Assembly: GCA_022560615.1 (NCBI GenBank)
Contig: JADFSR010000002.1
Span: 124,001 to 188,000 of the forward strand
DNA: 64,000 bases
Source: Gemmatimonadota bacterium
Lineage (GTDB): Bacteria > Gemmatimonadota > Gemmatimonadetes > Longimicrobiales > Gaopeijiaceae
Reading direction: 5' to 3'
Shown here: piece after piece, positions 8,384 to 16,626 of the stretch
How the letters are laid out: every line of letters starts with the position of its first letter
Position numbering within the stretch: position 1 is the first letter of the stretch
The notes under the pieces: generated by a model
Database searches by the model: none
The model's input: only the letters and a program-made list of their open reading frames with translations
Told to the model about the DNA's origin: nothing
Position numbers and translations under genes: made by a program

Positions 8384-9474
8384 AGGTCGGGGGCGTTCCG
8401 TACCGCACGATCTTTGTGGACGAGGACGGGTGGGGTGTCCGCGTCATCGACCAGACGGTGCTTCCACACCGGTTCCAGCTCCTCCGACTGGAGTCCGCGG
8501 ATGACGTGGTGCGGGCGATCCGGACCATGGTCGTCCGCGGCGCACCGCTCATCGGCGCTGCCGCGGCGTATGGAGTCGCACTAGCCATGCGAGCCGACCC
8601 CTCCGATGCATCGCTCGAGGACGCCGTTGAACGGCTCTCAGCGACGCGGCCGACAGCGGTGAACCTCCGGTGGGCGTTGCATCGTGTGGGCGAGGCTGTC
8701 CGGGAACTCTCCCCCGAGGGGCGTGCGGATGCGGCGTACCGAGCCGCTGCATCGCTGAGCGATGAGGATGTCGAGTTGAACCGGGCCATTGGCGGCCACG
8801 GTCTCGCAGTACTCCGCGAGCTCGGGGCCGGCACGACGGGACGCCCGCTGAACATCCTTACGCACTGCAATGCCGGCTGGCTCGCCACCGTCGATTGGGG
8901 AACCGCCACTGCTCCCATGTACAGGGCCTACGACGACGGGCTGGACGTCCACGTGTGGGTCGACGAGACGAGGCCCCGCCTCCAGGGCGCGGCGCTCACC
9001 GCATGGGAGCTCGGGCAGCACGGTGTCCCGCATACGCTCATCCCCGACAGCGCCGCCGCGCACCTCATGCGCAAGGGTGAAGTCGACGTCGTGATCGTGG
9101 GCACGGACCGGACCACCGCTTCCGGAGACGTGACGAACAAGATCGGTACGTATCCTCTGGCTCTCGCGGCGGCGGACAACGACGTGCCCTTCTACGTCGC
9201 GGTGCCGTCGCCGAGCATCGACTGGCAGACCGAAGACGCCTCGCTCATCCCCATCGAGCAGCGCGATGCCGCGGAGGTCATCAGCGTGCGTGGCTTGGGG
9301 CCTGACGACGTGGTTGGCGCCGTGCGGATCGCGCCGGAGCACACCCGAGCCGCGAACTACGGTTTCGACGTCACACCCCGGCACCTGGTGACCGGGCTGA
9401 TTACCGAGCGGGGCGTGTGCAGCGCCAGCGGTGAAGGACTGAGGCGCCTATTCCCGGAGGGTGCCGGCGCTTAG
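8380..9474 (+). CDS. mtnA: S-methyl-5-thioribose-1-phosphate isomerase
   Basis: 364 residues, close to the usual MtnA length. Diagnostic motifs are RGAPLIGAAAAYG (about 49), the catalytic-cysteine segment THCNAGWLAT (about 166), DETRPRLQG (about 196) and the catalytic-aspartate segment GTDRTTASGDVTNKIGTY (about 242). MtnA isomerises methylthioribose-1-P to methylthioribulose-1-P, the substrate of the RLP encoded first in this operon. eIF2B-like translation factors share the fold, but the Cys and Asp motifs identify MtnA. The supplying MTA phosphorylase or MTR kinase is not in the window. The TAG stop overlaps the stop of the convergent PepSY gene by four bases (TTAG). Confidence 0.95.
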   Translation: MKVGGVPYRTIFVDEDGWGVRVIDQTVLPHRFQLLRLESADDVVRAIRTMVVRGAPLIGAAAAYGVALAMRADPSDASLEDAVERLSATRPTAVNLRWALHRVGEAVRELSPEGRADAAYRAAASLSDEDVELNRAIGGHGLAVLRELGAGTTGRPLNILTHCNAGWLATVDWGTATAPMYRAYDDGLDVHVWVDETRPRLQGAALTAWELGQHGVPHTLIPDSAAAHLMRKGEVDVVIVGTDRTTASGDVTNKIGTYPLALAAADNDVPFYVAVPSPSIDWQTEDASLIPIEQRDAAEVISVRGLGPDDVVGAVRIAPEHTRAANYGFDVTPRHLVTGLITERGVCSASGEGLRRLFPEGAGA

Positions 9475-10922
9475 CGACGGGAGCCAAACAAGCGACGTTT
9501 CGCCAGCACGACGCCTGACACCGCTCCCACGGTCACACCGCTCAGCAGAAGCAGCATGACTACGTCCCACAGCGGCCGGGACCGAAGTAGCGGGGAAAAA
9601 TCGCCACTGTGCAGGGCGCTGAAGAACCATCGATACCTGCGTCGACCCTGGTCCGCACCGTGGAGGAACGCACCACTCACGGCATCGAGGTATAAATGTT
9701 CTCCATCTTCGTAGCGCACGCGATAGACGGGAAAATCACGCTCGTTGTGGTGGCTGTAGTAGTAGGCGTCTTCCTGAAGCAGCCAACCCTCATCGGCGAT
9801 GTACGCGTCGGGGCGCAAGCTGCGCGCCGCCTCCCGAAAATCCGCTTCTGCCAGCTCCTCCGGCCGAAACGACTCGGCACTCAGGCGGGTAGCGGAGCCG
9901 TCCGCACTCCATGCCAGCAAGTAGGGTCGCCCGAGGAAGACAGAGCCCTCCAGGCGAACGGTATGCTCGGGAAGCGTGAGACCCCTCAGGGACGTCATGT
10001 AGTCACGAAGCTGCTGCCCGCTCAATCCCGGACCTTGCAGCCGGCTGCGCTCGGCCCGGTAGCTACGGCCCTCCAGAGCGCCCCAGGGGTTCATCGACAT
10101 CAGCCCGCTGAAGAGCCAGGTCAGCGTGAGCAGTCCGAAGATCAACCCAGCATAGTGATGCCACAGGGCCAACCCGCGGTACGGTGATCGGCGGCCGCTC
10201 GTACGGATTCGTAGTTGCCCTATCCCGACGACAACGCCGGTCAGAGTCAGGAACAGTCCCAGCACTGATACCCAGACGACTGTCTGATTCCACGCTGCCG
10301 CATGCTGGCGGAGGATGGTGGGATAGAGCCAGTGGACGACGGCCCCTAGTCGGTTCCAAAAACGCTGGCTTCCAGTCGTCACCAGTACCACCTGGCCGGT
10401 CTTGCTCGACACATACCACTCCGTCGACGCGTCGTCCCCAGCGGCGAAGTGGTACAACGGACGATGAGGGTGGTACATCGATTGAACGGTCCACTGGTCC
10501 CGTTCGATCGCACCCCGGTACTCCACCTCGCCGCCGAGCTCGAGTCGCTGCCCGAAGGCCAGGGCAATCTGTTCGGCCCGCTCCACGGAGACGTTGCGAA
10601 TGACCTCGCCTTCGGTCAGGTCGATATGGTGCGCGCCCTGCTCGTGCGTGACGAGACGCACAACCAGACGATCCGCGGACATCTCCAGCACGAAGTGATC
10701 GATGACTTCGAGGGACACCAGGAGATCGGGAGACCCAGAGCCGCGCGCCGTCGTACAGCAGCCATCCAGGTTCAGCGGGTCGAGCGCGCGCAGCTCTTCG
10801 CTTCTGCCGAGTTCCGGGTAGGGAACGTACATCATGACGACGCCGGACAGGCACCAGGCCGCGACGACGAGACCGACCGCGATTCCGAGATAGCGGTGGA
10901 GTAATAGGAGGTTGCGCCACAT
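9471..10922 (-). CDS. PepSY-associated transmembrane protein
   Basis: 483 residues. Helices lie near residues 8-32, 207-230, 250-275 and 450-472, separating two extracytoplasmic PepSY-like regions (about 33-200 and 280-440). The N-terminal LLLHRYLGIAVGLVVAAWCLSG and the central ALWHHYAGLIFGLLTLTWLFSG segments, with conserved His residues, are typical of the PepSY-TM family, some of whose members act in iron uptake or as flavin-reductase-like membrane components. No siderophore receptor is adjacent, so the role here is open. The gene is convergent with mtnA and diverges from the amidohydrolase/peptidase fusion. Confidence 0.8.
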   Translation of the reverse strand: MWRNLLLLHRYLGIAVGLVVAAWCLSGVVMMYVPYPELGRSEELRALDPLNLDGCCTTARGSGSPDLLVSLEVIDHFVLEMSADRLVVRLVTHEQGAHHIDLTEGEVIRNVSVERAEQIALAFGQRLELGGEVEYRGAIERDQWTVQSMYHPHRPLYHFAAGDDASTEWYVSSKTGQVVLVTTGSQRFWNRLGAVVHWLYPTILRQHAAAWNQTVVWVSVLGLFLTLTGVVVGIGQLRIRTSGRRSPYRGLALWHHYAGLIFGLLTLTWLFSGLMSMNPWGALEGRSYRAERSRLQGPGLSGQQLRDYMTSLRGLTLPEHTVRLEGSVFLGRPYLLAWSADGSATRLSAESFRPEELAEADFREAARSLRPDAYIADEGWLLQEDAYYYSHHNERDFPVYRVRYEDGEHLYLDAVSGAFLHGADQGRRRYRWFFSALHSGDFSPLLRSRPLWDVVMLLLLSGVTVGAVSGVVLAKRRLFGSRR

Positions 10923-11045
10923 GGGGCGCCATTGTTACGGCGCACCGGCGTCGTTCGCCAGTCTTTTGCGGTAGCGTTATCGCGCCATGGTGCCCGCTGG
11001 CCCGATCGCCGTCGTTGGCGTCACTTTCCCGGCTCGCCTTTCACT

Positions 11046-11088
11046 GCAAGATCATTTGCTCAGCAAGATCATTTTCTCAGCAAGATCA
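11046..11088. repeat. 17-bp tandem repeat in leader
   Basis: GCAAGATCATTTGCTCA at 11046-11062 is followed by GCAAGATCATTTTCTCA at 11063-11079 and nine bases of a third copy. The array lies directly upstream of the ribosome-binding site of the 11101 gene, so it is probably transcribed leader. Confidence 0.9.
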
Positions 11089-11100
11089 CAAGGAGACGCC

Positions 11101-14100
11101 ATGCGTCGGCCCATCGTCGTACTTCTCGCCACTCTGGCTGTTTCCACAGCGCTCGAGGCGCAGCAAGCCGTTGTCCTGCGCCCGGACCGTCTCTTCGACG
11201 GTGAGCAGCTCCATGAGGGCTGGTCGGTGCTCGTACAGGGCGGGCGCATCGTGGAGGTGGGACCCTCGGTCGCGACCCCGGCCGGTGCGGCGGAGATCGT
11301 GCTGAGCGGTACGACGCTCGTGCCTGGCCTCATCGAGGGGCACAGTCACCTCCTCCTCCACCCCTACAACGAGACGTCCTGGACGGACCAGGTGCTGCTC
11401 GAGTCCCACGCGGAACGCGTCGCTCGCGCCACGGTGCACGCGCGCGCCACGCTCATGGCCGGCGTAACCACCGTCCGCGACCTCGGCAGCGAAGGAGCCG
11501 GATACGCGGACGTCGGGCTCAAGCAGGCCATAGAAAAGGGTGTGGTGCCTGGACCCCGCATGCTCGTGGCCGGACCGGCTCTGGTCGCGACGGGCAGCTA
11601 CAACCCGAAGGGAGCGCCAGAGTGGCGCTTCCCGAAGGGAGCCGAGGAGGCCGACGGGCACGATGACCTGATACGCGCGACGCGGGATCAGATCGGTCGG
11701 GGGGCCGACTGGGTGAAGGTCTATGCGGACTATCGTTGGGGCCCGAACGGTCAGGCGCGGCCGACCTATACCGAGCAGGAGCTGCGGCTCGTGGTGGAGG
11801 TCGCGGAGAGCTCGGGCCGGCGGGTCGCCGCACATGCATCCACCCCCGAGGGGATGGTGCGGGCGATACGCGCCGGCGTGCGAACCATCGAACACGGTGA
11901 TGGCGGGACGCCCGAGATCTTTGCTCTCATGGCCGAGCAGGGCGTCGGATTCTGCCCCACGCTCGCCGCAGGGGACGCTATCAGCCAGTACGGCGGTTGG
12001 CGCAAAGGCGTGGACCCAGAGCCAGAGCGCCTCCACAGGAAAAGGGCATCGTTTGCCCTCGCCCTGAGATCGGGCGTTCACATGTGCTTTGGCGGTGACG
12101 TCGGCGTCTACCCGCACGGGGACAACGTGCGGGAGTTGGAGCTGATGGTGGAGTATGGCATGACGCCGCTTGCGGCGCTGCGGGCGGCTACGTCCGGAAA
12201 CGCCGACATCTTCGAGCTCGATGACCGAGGGAGGATCGCGCCCGGGCTTCTGGCCGACCTGGTCGCGGTGCAGGGCAACCCCGCCACGGACATCGGCGCG
12301 CTGCGCGACGTCGTTCTGGTCATGAAGGGTGGCGAGGTCGTGCGAGGCCCCACCCAGACCGTCCCGATCTTCATCGACGGCCAGGCTCAGGTCGTGCCGG
12401 CCTTCTCCGACTCGTCGCAGTGGATCCGCCACGACCTATGGGTCGAGACTTCGTTCGACTCGGACGGGGACGGCCAGCTCGACCGAGTGCATGTCGATGT
12501 CACGCGCCCGATTCAGACCGACACCGAGGGTCTCCGCGTACCGGTCGTCTACGAGTCGAGCCCCTACTACTCGGGCGTGGGCGGTGCGAACCCCCAGTAC
12601 TTCTGGGACGTCAGGCAGGAAGTGGGCGAAGAGTCACCGGTGCGGACGCCTATGCCGAGCATCCGGCACCTCGCTGAGCAGCCGGTCATCTCGAATTCCC
12701 ACGTCGCTACATGGGTGCCGCGCGGCTTCGCGGTAGTTCACTCCCAGTCGCCGGGGACCGGGCAGTCCCAAGGATGCCCGACCGTCGGCGGCGAGAACGA
12801 GTCGCTGGCGCCCAAGGCGGTAATCGACTGGCTCAACGGGCGGGCTCGCGGCTTCACGTCGGTAGACGGCGGTGACGAGGTGACCGCCGAGTGGTCGAGC
12901 GGCAAGGTGGGAATGACCGGCACGTCCTACAGCGGCACGCTGACGCTCGCGGCGGCGACGACCGGGGTGGACGGGTTGGAAGCGATCATCCCGATTTCGC
13001 CGAACACTTCCTACTACCACTACTACCGCTCGTACGGACTCGTTCGTTCGCCGGGTGGATATCTCGGCGAGGACGTCGACGTGCTCTTCGACTTCATCCA
13101 CAGCGGCAACCCCAATCGGCGCGACTACTGCATTCGCACCGTCCGTGAGGGGGACATGAACGCCAGCCAAGACCGGAAGACGGGTGACTACAACGACTTC
13201 TGGGCGGAGCGGGACTATCTGAATCACATCGACGGAGTGAAGGCCGCGCTGCTCATGGCGCACGGCTTCAACGATTGGAACGTCATGCCCGAGCACAGCT
13301 ACCGGATCTCGCAGGCGCTCAAGGAGCGCGGCGTGCCCGTGCAGATTTTCTATCACCAGGGTGGTCACGGTGGCCCACCGCCGCTCGAGCGGATGAATCG
13401 GTGGTTTACCCGATATCTGTACGGCGTGGAGAACGGCGTGGAGCAGGACCCCAAGGCGTGGATCGTGCGCGAGGGAGACGAGGCCACCGACCCGACGCCG
13501 TACCCGGACTATCCCCACCCCGACGCGGCCGGTGTCCGTCTCTATTTGGCCGGGGATGGGACGGGAGTGGGCTCACTGTCGATGGAGCCGGGCGTAAGTC
13601 AAGGGCACGCCGAGCTGGTCGACGACGTCGCTTTCGACGGCGCCGCCCTCGCGAGCGCAGAGCGGTCCACGCACCGACTCTTGTACGCGACGCCCGAGCT
13701 CACCGAAGCGGTCCACCTGTCGGGCCTCGCCTCGGTGAAGATCCGCGTAGCGGCGAATCGGCCCGCGGCCAATCTCTCCGTTTGGCTGGTCTCCCTGCCT
13801 TGGGCGGAGGACGGTGCGATCACGGACAACATCATCACACGCGGTTGGGCCGACCCGCAGAACTCGGAGTCGCTGCGCGCGAGCGCGCCGCTCGTTTCGG
13901 GTGAATTCGTCGAGCTGGAGTTCGACCTCCAGCCGGATGACCAGGTGATTCCTGCCGGTCAGCGCATCGGGCTGATGATCTTTTCGAGCGATCGCGAGTT
14001 CACCCTCTGGCCGCAACCCGGCACGGAGCTCACGGTCGATCTGGAAGGTACGACGATCGAGTTGCCGGTGGTCGGCGGATCGGTTGCGTTCGAACGCGCG

Positions 14101-14121
14101 GCGCCGAGGCCGATCAGCTGA
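11101..14121 (+). CDS. Secreted fusion: amidohydrolase + S15 Xaa-Pro dipeptidyl-peptidase-like
   Basis: 1006 residues from the ATG at 11101, chosen because AAGGAGACGCC precedes it and a Sec signal ending LEAQQ follows; an upstream ATG would read through a tandem repeat. Residues about 20-415 are an imidazolonepropionase/prolidase-type amidohydrolase (EGHSHLLLH, WVKVYADY, AAHASTPEG, TIEHGDG, FGGDVGVYPHG). Residues about 430-1006 are an S15/CocE-type serine peptidase with Ser609 in GTSYSGT, Asp725 in HGFNDW and His756 in GGHGGP, plus the C-terminal jelly roll. Both active sites look intact. One chain could thus cut Xaa-Pro dipeptides and process a released dipeptide or lactam. The stop is 38 bases from the convergent M28 gene. 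Confidence 0.88.
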   Translation: MRRPIVVLLATLAVSTALEAQQAVVLRPDRLFDGEQLHEGWSVLVQGGRIVEVGPSVATPAGAAEIVLSGTTLVPGLIEGHSHLLLHPYNETSWTDQVLLESHAERVARATVHARATLMAGVTTVRDLGSEGAGYADVGLKQAIEKGVVPGPRMLVAGPALVATGSYNPKGAPEWRFPKGAEEADGHDDLIRATRDQIGRGADWVKVYADYRWGPNGQARPTYTEQELRLVVEVAESSGRRVAAHASTPEGMVRAIRAGVRTIEHGDGGTPEIFALMAEQGVGFCPTLAAGDAISQYGGWRKGVDPEPERLHRKRASFALALRSGVHMCFGGDVGVYPHGDNVRELELMVEYGMTPLAALRAATSGNADIFELDDRGRIAPGLLADLVAVQGNPATDIGALRDVVLVMKGGEVVRGPTQTVPIFIDGQAQVVPAFSDSSQWIRHDLWVETSFDSDGDGQLDRVHVDVTRPIQTDTEGLRVPVVYESSPYYSGVGGANPQYFWDVRQEVGEESPVRTPMPSIRHLAEQPVISNSHVATWVPRGFAVVHSQSPGTGQSQGCPTVGGENESLAPKAVIDWLNGRARGFTSVDGGDEVTAEWSSGKVGMTGTSYSGTLTLAAATTGVDGLEAIIPISPNTSYYHYYRSYGLVRSPGGYLGEDVDVLFDFIHSGNPNRRDYCIRTVREGDMNASQDRKTGDYNDFWAERDYLNHIDGVKAALLMAHGFNDWNVMPEHSYRISQALKERGVPVQIFYHQGGHGGPPPLERMNRWFTRYLYGVENGVEQDPKAWIVREGDEATDPTPYPDYPHPDAAGVRLYLAGDGTGVGSLSMEPGVSQGHAELVDDVAFDGAALASAERSTHRLLYATPELTEAVHLSGLASVKIRVAANRPAANLSVWLVSLPWAEDGAITDNIITRGWADPQNSESLRASAPLVSGEFVELEFDLQPDDQVIPAGQRIGLMIFSSDREFTLWPQPGTELTVDLEGTTIELPVVGGSVAFERAAPRPIS

Positions 14122-14159
14122 GCGCCAACATCGCGATAGCCCTGAGAGGTAGCGCGCCT

Positions 14160-15500
14160 TCAATTCACCGTGGCAGGGTCCACTCGCGTGGGCGTGGCGT
14201 CCCCCGCGACGATGCGCTCGGCACCCATGGCGATGGCACGGATGGTGTTGGTCAGGTGCGCCATGTCCAACGTCTCGACGTGGTCGCTCACCCGGTGGTA
14301 GTCGCGGTCCACATCGATCGGTGTGGTCGAGATGGAGTGCGCCGGCACCCCGAGCCGGGCGAGCGTCGCGTTGTCGGACCGATAGAAGAGGTTCTGGTCC
14401 GGGTACGGATCCGGATAGAAAGAGTACTCGGTGCCCGCCACCGCCTCCTGAAGGAGCTCCCCGAAGCTGGAGCGCTCGAAACCCGTGATCCATGCGGTGT
14501 TCGGACCTTCGACGGCGGGCTTCCCTATCATCTCGATATTGAACATTGCGACGACCTGGTCCGGGTCGAGCTGCGTCGAGAAGTACCTCGATCCGTAGCC
14601 GCCGCCTTCCTCCGCCGTGAACGCTGCGAAGAGCAGCGTCCGCTCTGGCGTACCGCGCTGGGCGAAGTAGCGGGCCAGGATCACGACCGCAGTGGTGCCA
14701 GAGGCGTCATCGTTCGCGCCGTTCGCGATCGAGTCGCCGTCCACGGGCGGACGGATGCCGATGTGGTCATAGTGGGCCGAAAATAGGACGAACTCATCGT
14801 TGCGTCGGCCGGGGATCATGCCGACGACGTTCATCAGAGGCTCCTCCCTGATCGTTGCGGACGCCTCGACCTCGTAGGTGGCGTCCGCGGAGGCGTCCAC
14901 CAGGGCGAGGACCAGCGCGCCGCCGGCCCCCGCCTCCAGGCTTCGGCTCGCGCCGCCGAAAAAGCGAGCCAGGTTGGTGAACATGCCCTGGTGCTGAGGG
15001 TGCATGAGCACCAGCGCATTCCCGCCGCCCTGAAGTAAGGGGAAGACCTTTTCTTGGGGGCTGTCCTCCGGGCCCACCACCACGACCGGGGCATCACCCG
15101 TGGACCAGCTCAGAGAAGCCTCGGCCGCCCGAACCATGACCTGGTCCGCTCCTAGTGTCACCCCATCGACGACGACCCGAGACGACTCGGTCTGGAGCGA
15201 GTACACGGCGAAGTGCTGGAGATAACTCTGCAGGCCCCCGAGCGGTTCGAGTCCGGCAGCCTCGAATTCACGTGCCAGAAACGCCGCCGCCCGTTCCGCG
15301 TCCTCGGTGAAGGCCCGCCTGCCGCGCATGTCGTCGTCGGCGAGCACTGAGATGATGCGGTGCACCTCTCCGGCGTCGATGCTAGAGGGATCGGGCGGGC
15401 TGAACTCCTGCGCCTGGAGATGTGCGCAGCAGGCCAACGCCACTCCGCACGTGATGGCACCGACGGCGAGCATCGAGGGGAGTCGGGACTGGGTCGTCAT
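14160..15500 (-). CDS. Secreted M28-family zinc aminopeptidase
   Basis: 446 residues from the ATG at 15500, which begins the signal peptide (hydrophobic to about residue 27, then AQEFSPP). Starts at 15524 (ATG) and 15584 (GTG after GGGGAG) are also possible. The M28 zinc-site motifs are in order: SAHYDHIG (His, Asp), NGANDDASGT (bridging Asp), TAEEGGGYGS (catalytic Glu pair), FNIEMIG and the late YHRVSDHVE (His). An inserted PA-like region lies at about 100-235 before the catalytic core. It would release N-terminal residues from peptides outside the cytoplasm. It diverges from the GNAT gene and is convergent with the peptidase fusion. Confidence 0.88.
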   Translation of the reverse strand: MTTQSRLPSMLAVGAITCGVALACCAHLQAQEFSPPDPSSIDAGEVHRIISVLADDDMRGRRAFTEDAERAAAFLAREFEAAGLEPLGGLQSYLQHFAVYSLQTESSRVVVDGVTLGADQVMVRAAEASLSWSTGDAPVVVVGPEDSPQEKVFPLLQGGGNALVLMHPQHQGMFTNLARFFGGASRSLEAGAGGALVLALVDASADATYEVEASATIREEPLMNVVGMIPGRRNDEFVLFSAHYDHIGIRPPVDGDSIANGANDDASGTTAVVILARYFAQRGTPERTLLFAAFTAEEGGGYGSRYFSTQLDPDQVVAMFNIEMIGKPAVEGPNTAWITGFERSSFGELLQEAVAGTEYSFYPDPYPDQNLFYRSDNATLARLGVPAHSISTTPIDVDRDYHRVSDHVETLDMAHLTNTIRAIAMGAERIVAGDATPTRVDPATVN

Positions 15501-15666
15501 CGTCTTGGCTGGAGCTGGAGACATGTTTGGCGTCAGGGAGGTTAGGTCCAACCGGTCTGCGGCACGCGCAGGTATCCGGGTCACATCTCCCCTTGTCGCA
15601 CCGGCGGCTTGCGTGCACGATGTAACACGGCATCCGATACACGACTAGTTGTGTTCTCTGTGAACC

Positions 15667-16233
15667 GTGCCCGGAAGCGAGCCATTGCCTGACGTCCCGG
15701 ACCTCTTCCGTACCGATCGTTTCGTCGCCAGCCGGATCCAGGCACACGATCTCCCAGACTTCCAGAGCTTCTACGCCGACCCCACGGTGATGTCGACGCT
15801 GTCGGCGGACGGCAGAGTCTGGCTTGCGGCTGAGTCCTCCGAGCTCTTCGATCGTCACCTCGCGCATTGGGAGGAACACGGCTTCGGGACCTGGGTGTTT
15901 CGGGACCCCGAGAATGGCACCTTCGTGGCGCGTGCCGGGCTGCGCAGTCTGGATATTGGTTCGGGTCCGATGGTGGAGCTGTTCTACGGCGTTGCCCCTA
16001 GCCTTTGGGGCCGTGGAGTCGCGACCGAGATCGCTCGTGAAGTGGTTCGCGTCGCGTTCAACGAGGTGCGGCTGGAATCCCTCGTCGGGTTCACGCTGCC
16101 GACCAACCTCGCCTCACGCCGTGTCTTGGAGAAATGCTCCTTCCTCCCGGATGGCGAGATCGAACACGCCGGCCTGCGGCATCTTCTCTTTCGGCGTTCG
16201 CGCAGCTCCAGGCTCACGGCAGGGGCCGACTGA
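15667..16233 (+). CDS. GNAT-family N-acetyltransferase (RimJ/RimL-like)
   Basis: 188 residues from a GTG; the ribosome site is weak. The RimJ/RimL-type GNAT fold is shown by the N-terminal substrate region (LFRTDRFVASRI), the acetyl-CoA loop in YGVAPSLWGRGVATEIAREVV (Q/RxxGxG/A type, about 112-132), and the C-terminal NLASRRVLEKCSF segment that follows in this subfamily. It transfers acetyl from acetyl-CoA to an amine; the target (protein N-terminus or small molecule) is unknown. It stands alone, followed by about 390 bases of non-coding DNA. Confidence 0.8.
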   Translation: MPGSEPLPDVPDLFRTDRFVASRIQAHDLPDFQSFYADPTVMSTLSADGRVWLAAESSELFDRHLAHWEEHGFGTWVFRDPENGTFVARAGLRSLDIGSGPMVELFYGVAPSLWGRGVATEIAREVVRVAFNEVRLESLVGFTLPTNLASRRVLEKCSFLPDGEIEHAGLRHLLFRRSRSSRLTAGAD

Positions 16234-16551
16234 TCTAGCGCGCTCCGGACAATCTGTCCGGCCACTACGTCCGAATCGGCCAACTTGTCCTGTGCGGACT
16301 ACGCTCCTGTTTCGGGGTGTAGTCTCTGTAATGCGTTTCTGTATAACGAGTTACGGCATCAATACGAGTTTGGCATTGGCTTTGCCTTATATAGCGGCCA
16401 ACTGAGGTGCAGACGGCTTGCGGGTCCTCCTCGGCTACCGCCGGAAGACGAGCGAAAGCGAAGCGAACACCCCCCCAGGGTGCGGCCCCGCAACCCGAAT
16501 GCCCCCATACGGTGGTGCCACGCCCCCCCCTTAGAGGGTGGCCCCGCCGGG
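16234..16551. other. Non-coding stretch, no gene recognised
   Basis: About 320 bases between the GNAT stop and the terminator. It contains an AT-richer patch at about 16320-16395 (including TATAAC and TATATA) and then a C/G-homopolymer-rich part. I found no convincing open frame, tRNA, SRP, tmRNA or RNase P signature. An AT-rich start followed by a strong terminator would suit a small RNA or a leader of the downstream regulator gene. Confidence 0.4.
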
Positions 16552-16581
16552 CCCCGCGGATCACTCCGCGGGGTTTTTTTT
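16552..16581 (+). terminator. Strong intrinsic terminator
   Basis: CCCCGCGGA-TCAC-TCCGCGGGG is a perfect 9-bp GC-rich stem with a four-base loop, followed directly by eight T. It lies 45 bases upstream of the NtrC-type regulator start and 318 bases after the GNAT stop. It therefore ends either the GNAT transcript or an RNA from the intervening region. Confidence 0.92.
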
Positions 16582-16626
16582 GCTTGACCCATTGCGGGTG
16601 GCGCGGGTGGAGGAGAGAGTTGGAGC

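Noticed and set aside
10987-11100. Earlier ATG at 10987 as the start of the amidohydrolase/S15 fusion.
   Set aside because: The extension translates a 17-bp tandem repeat and lacks a ribosome site; the ATG at 11101 has AAGGAG and starts a normal signal peptide.
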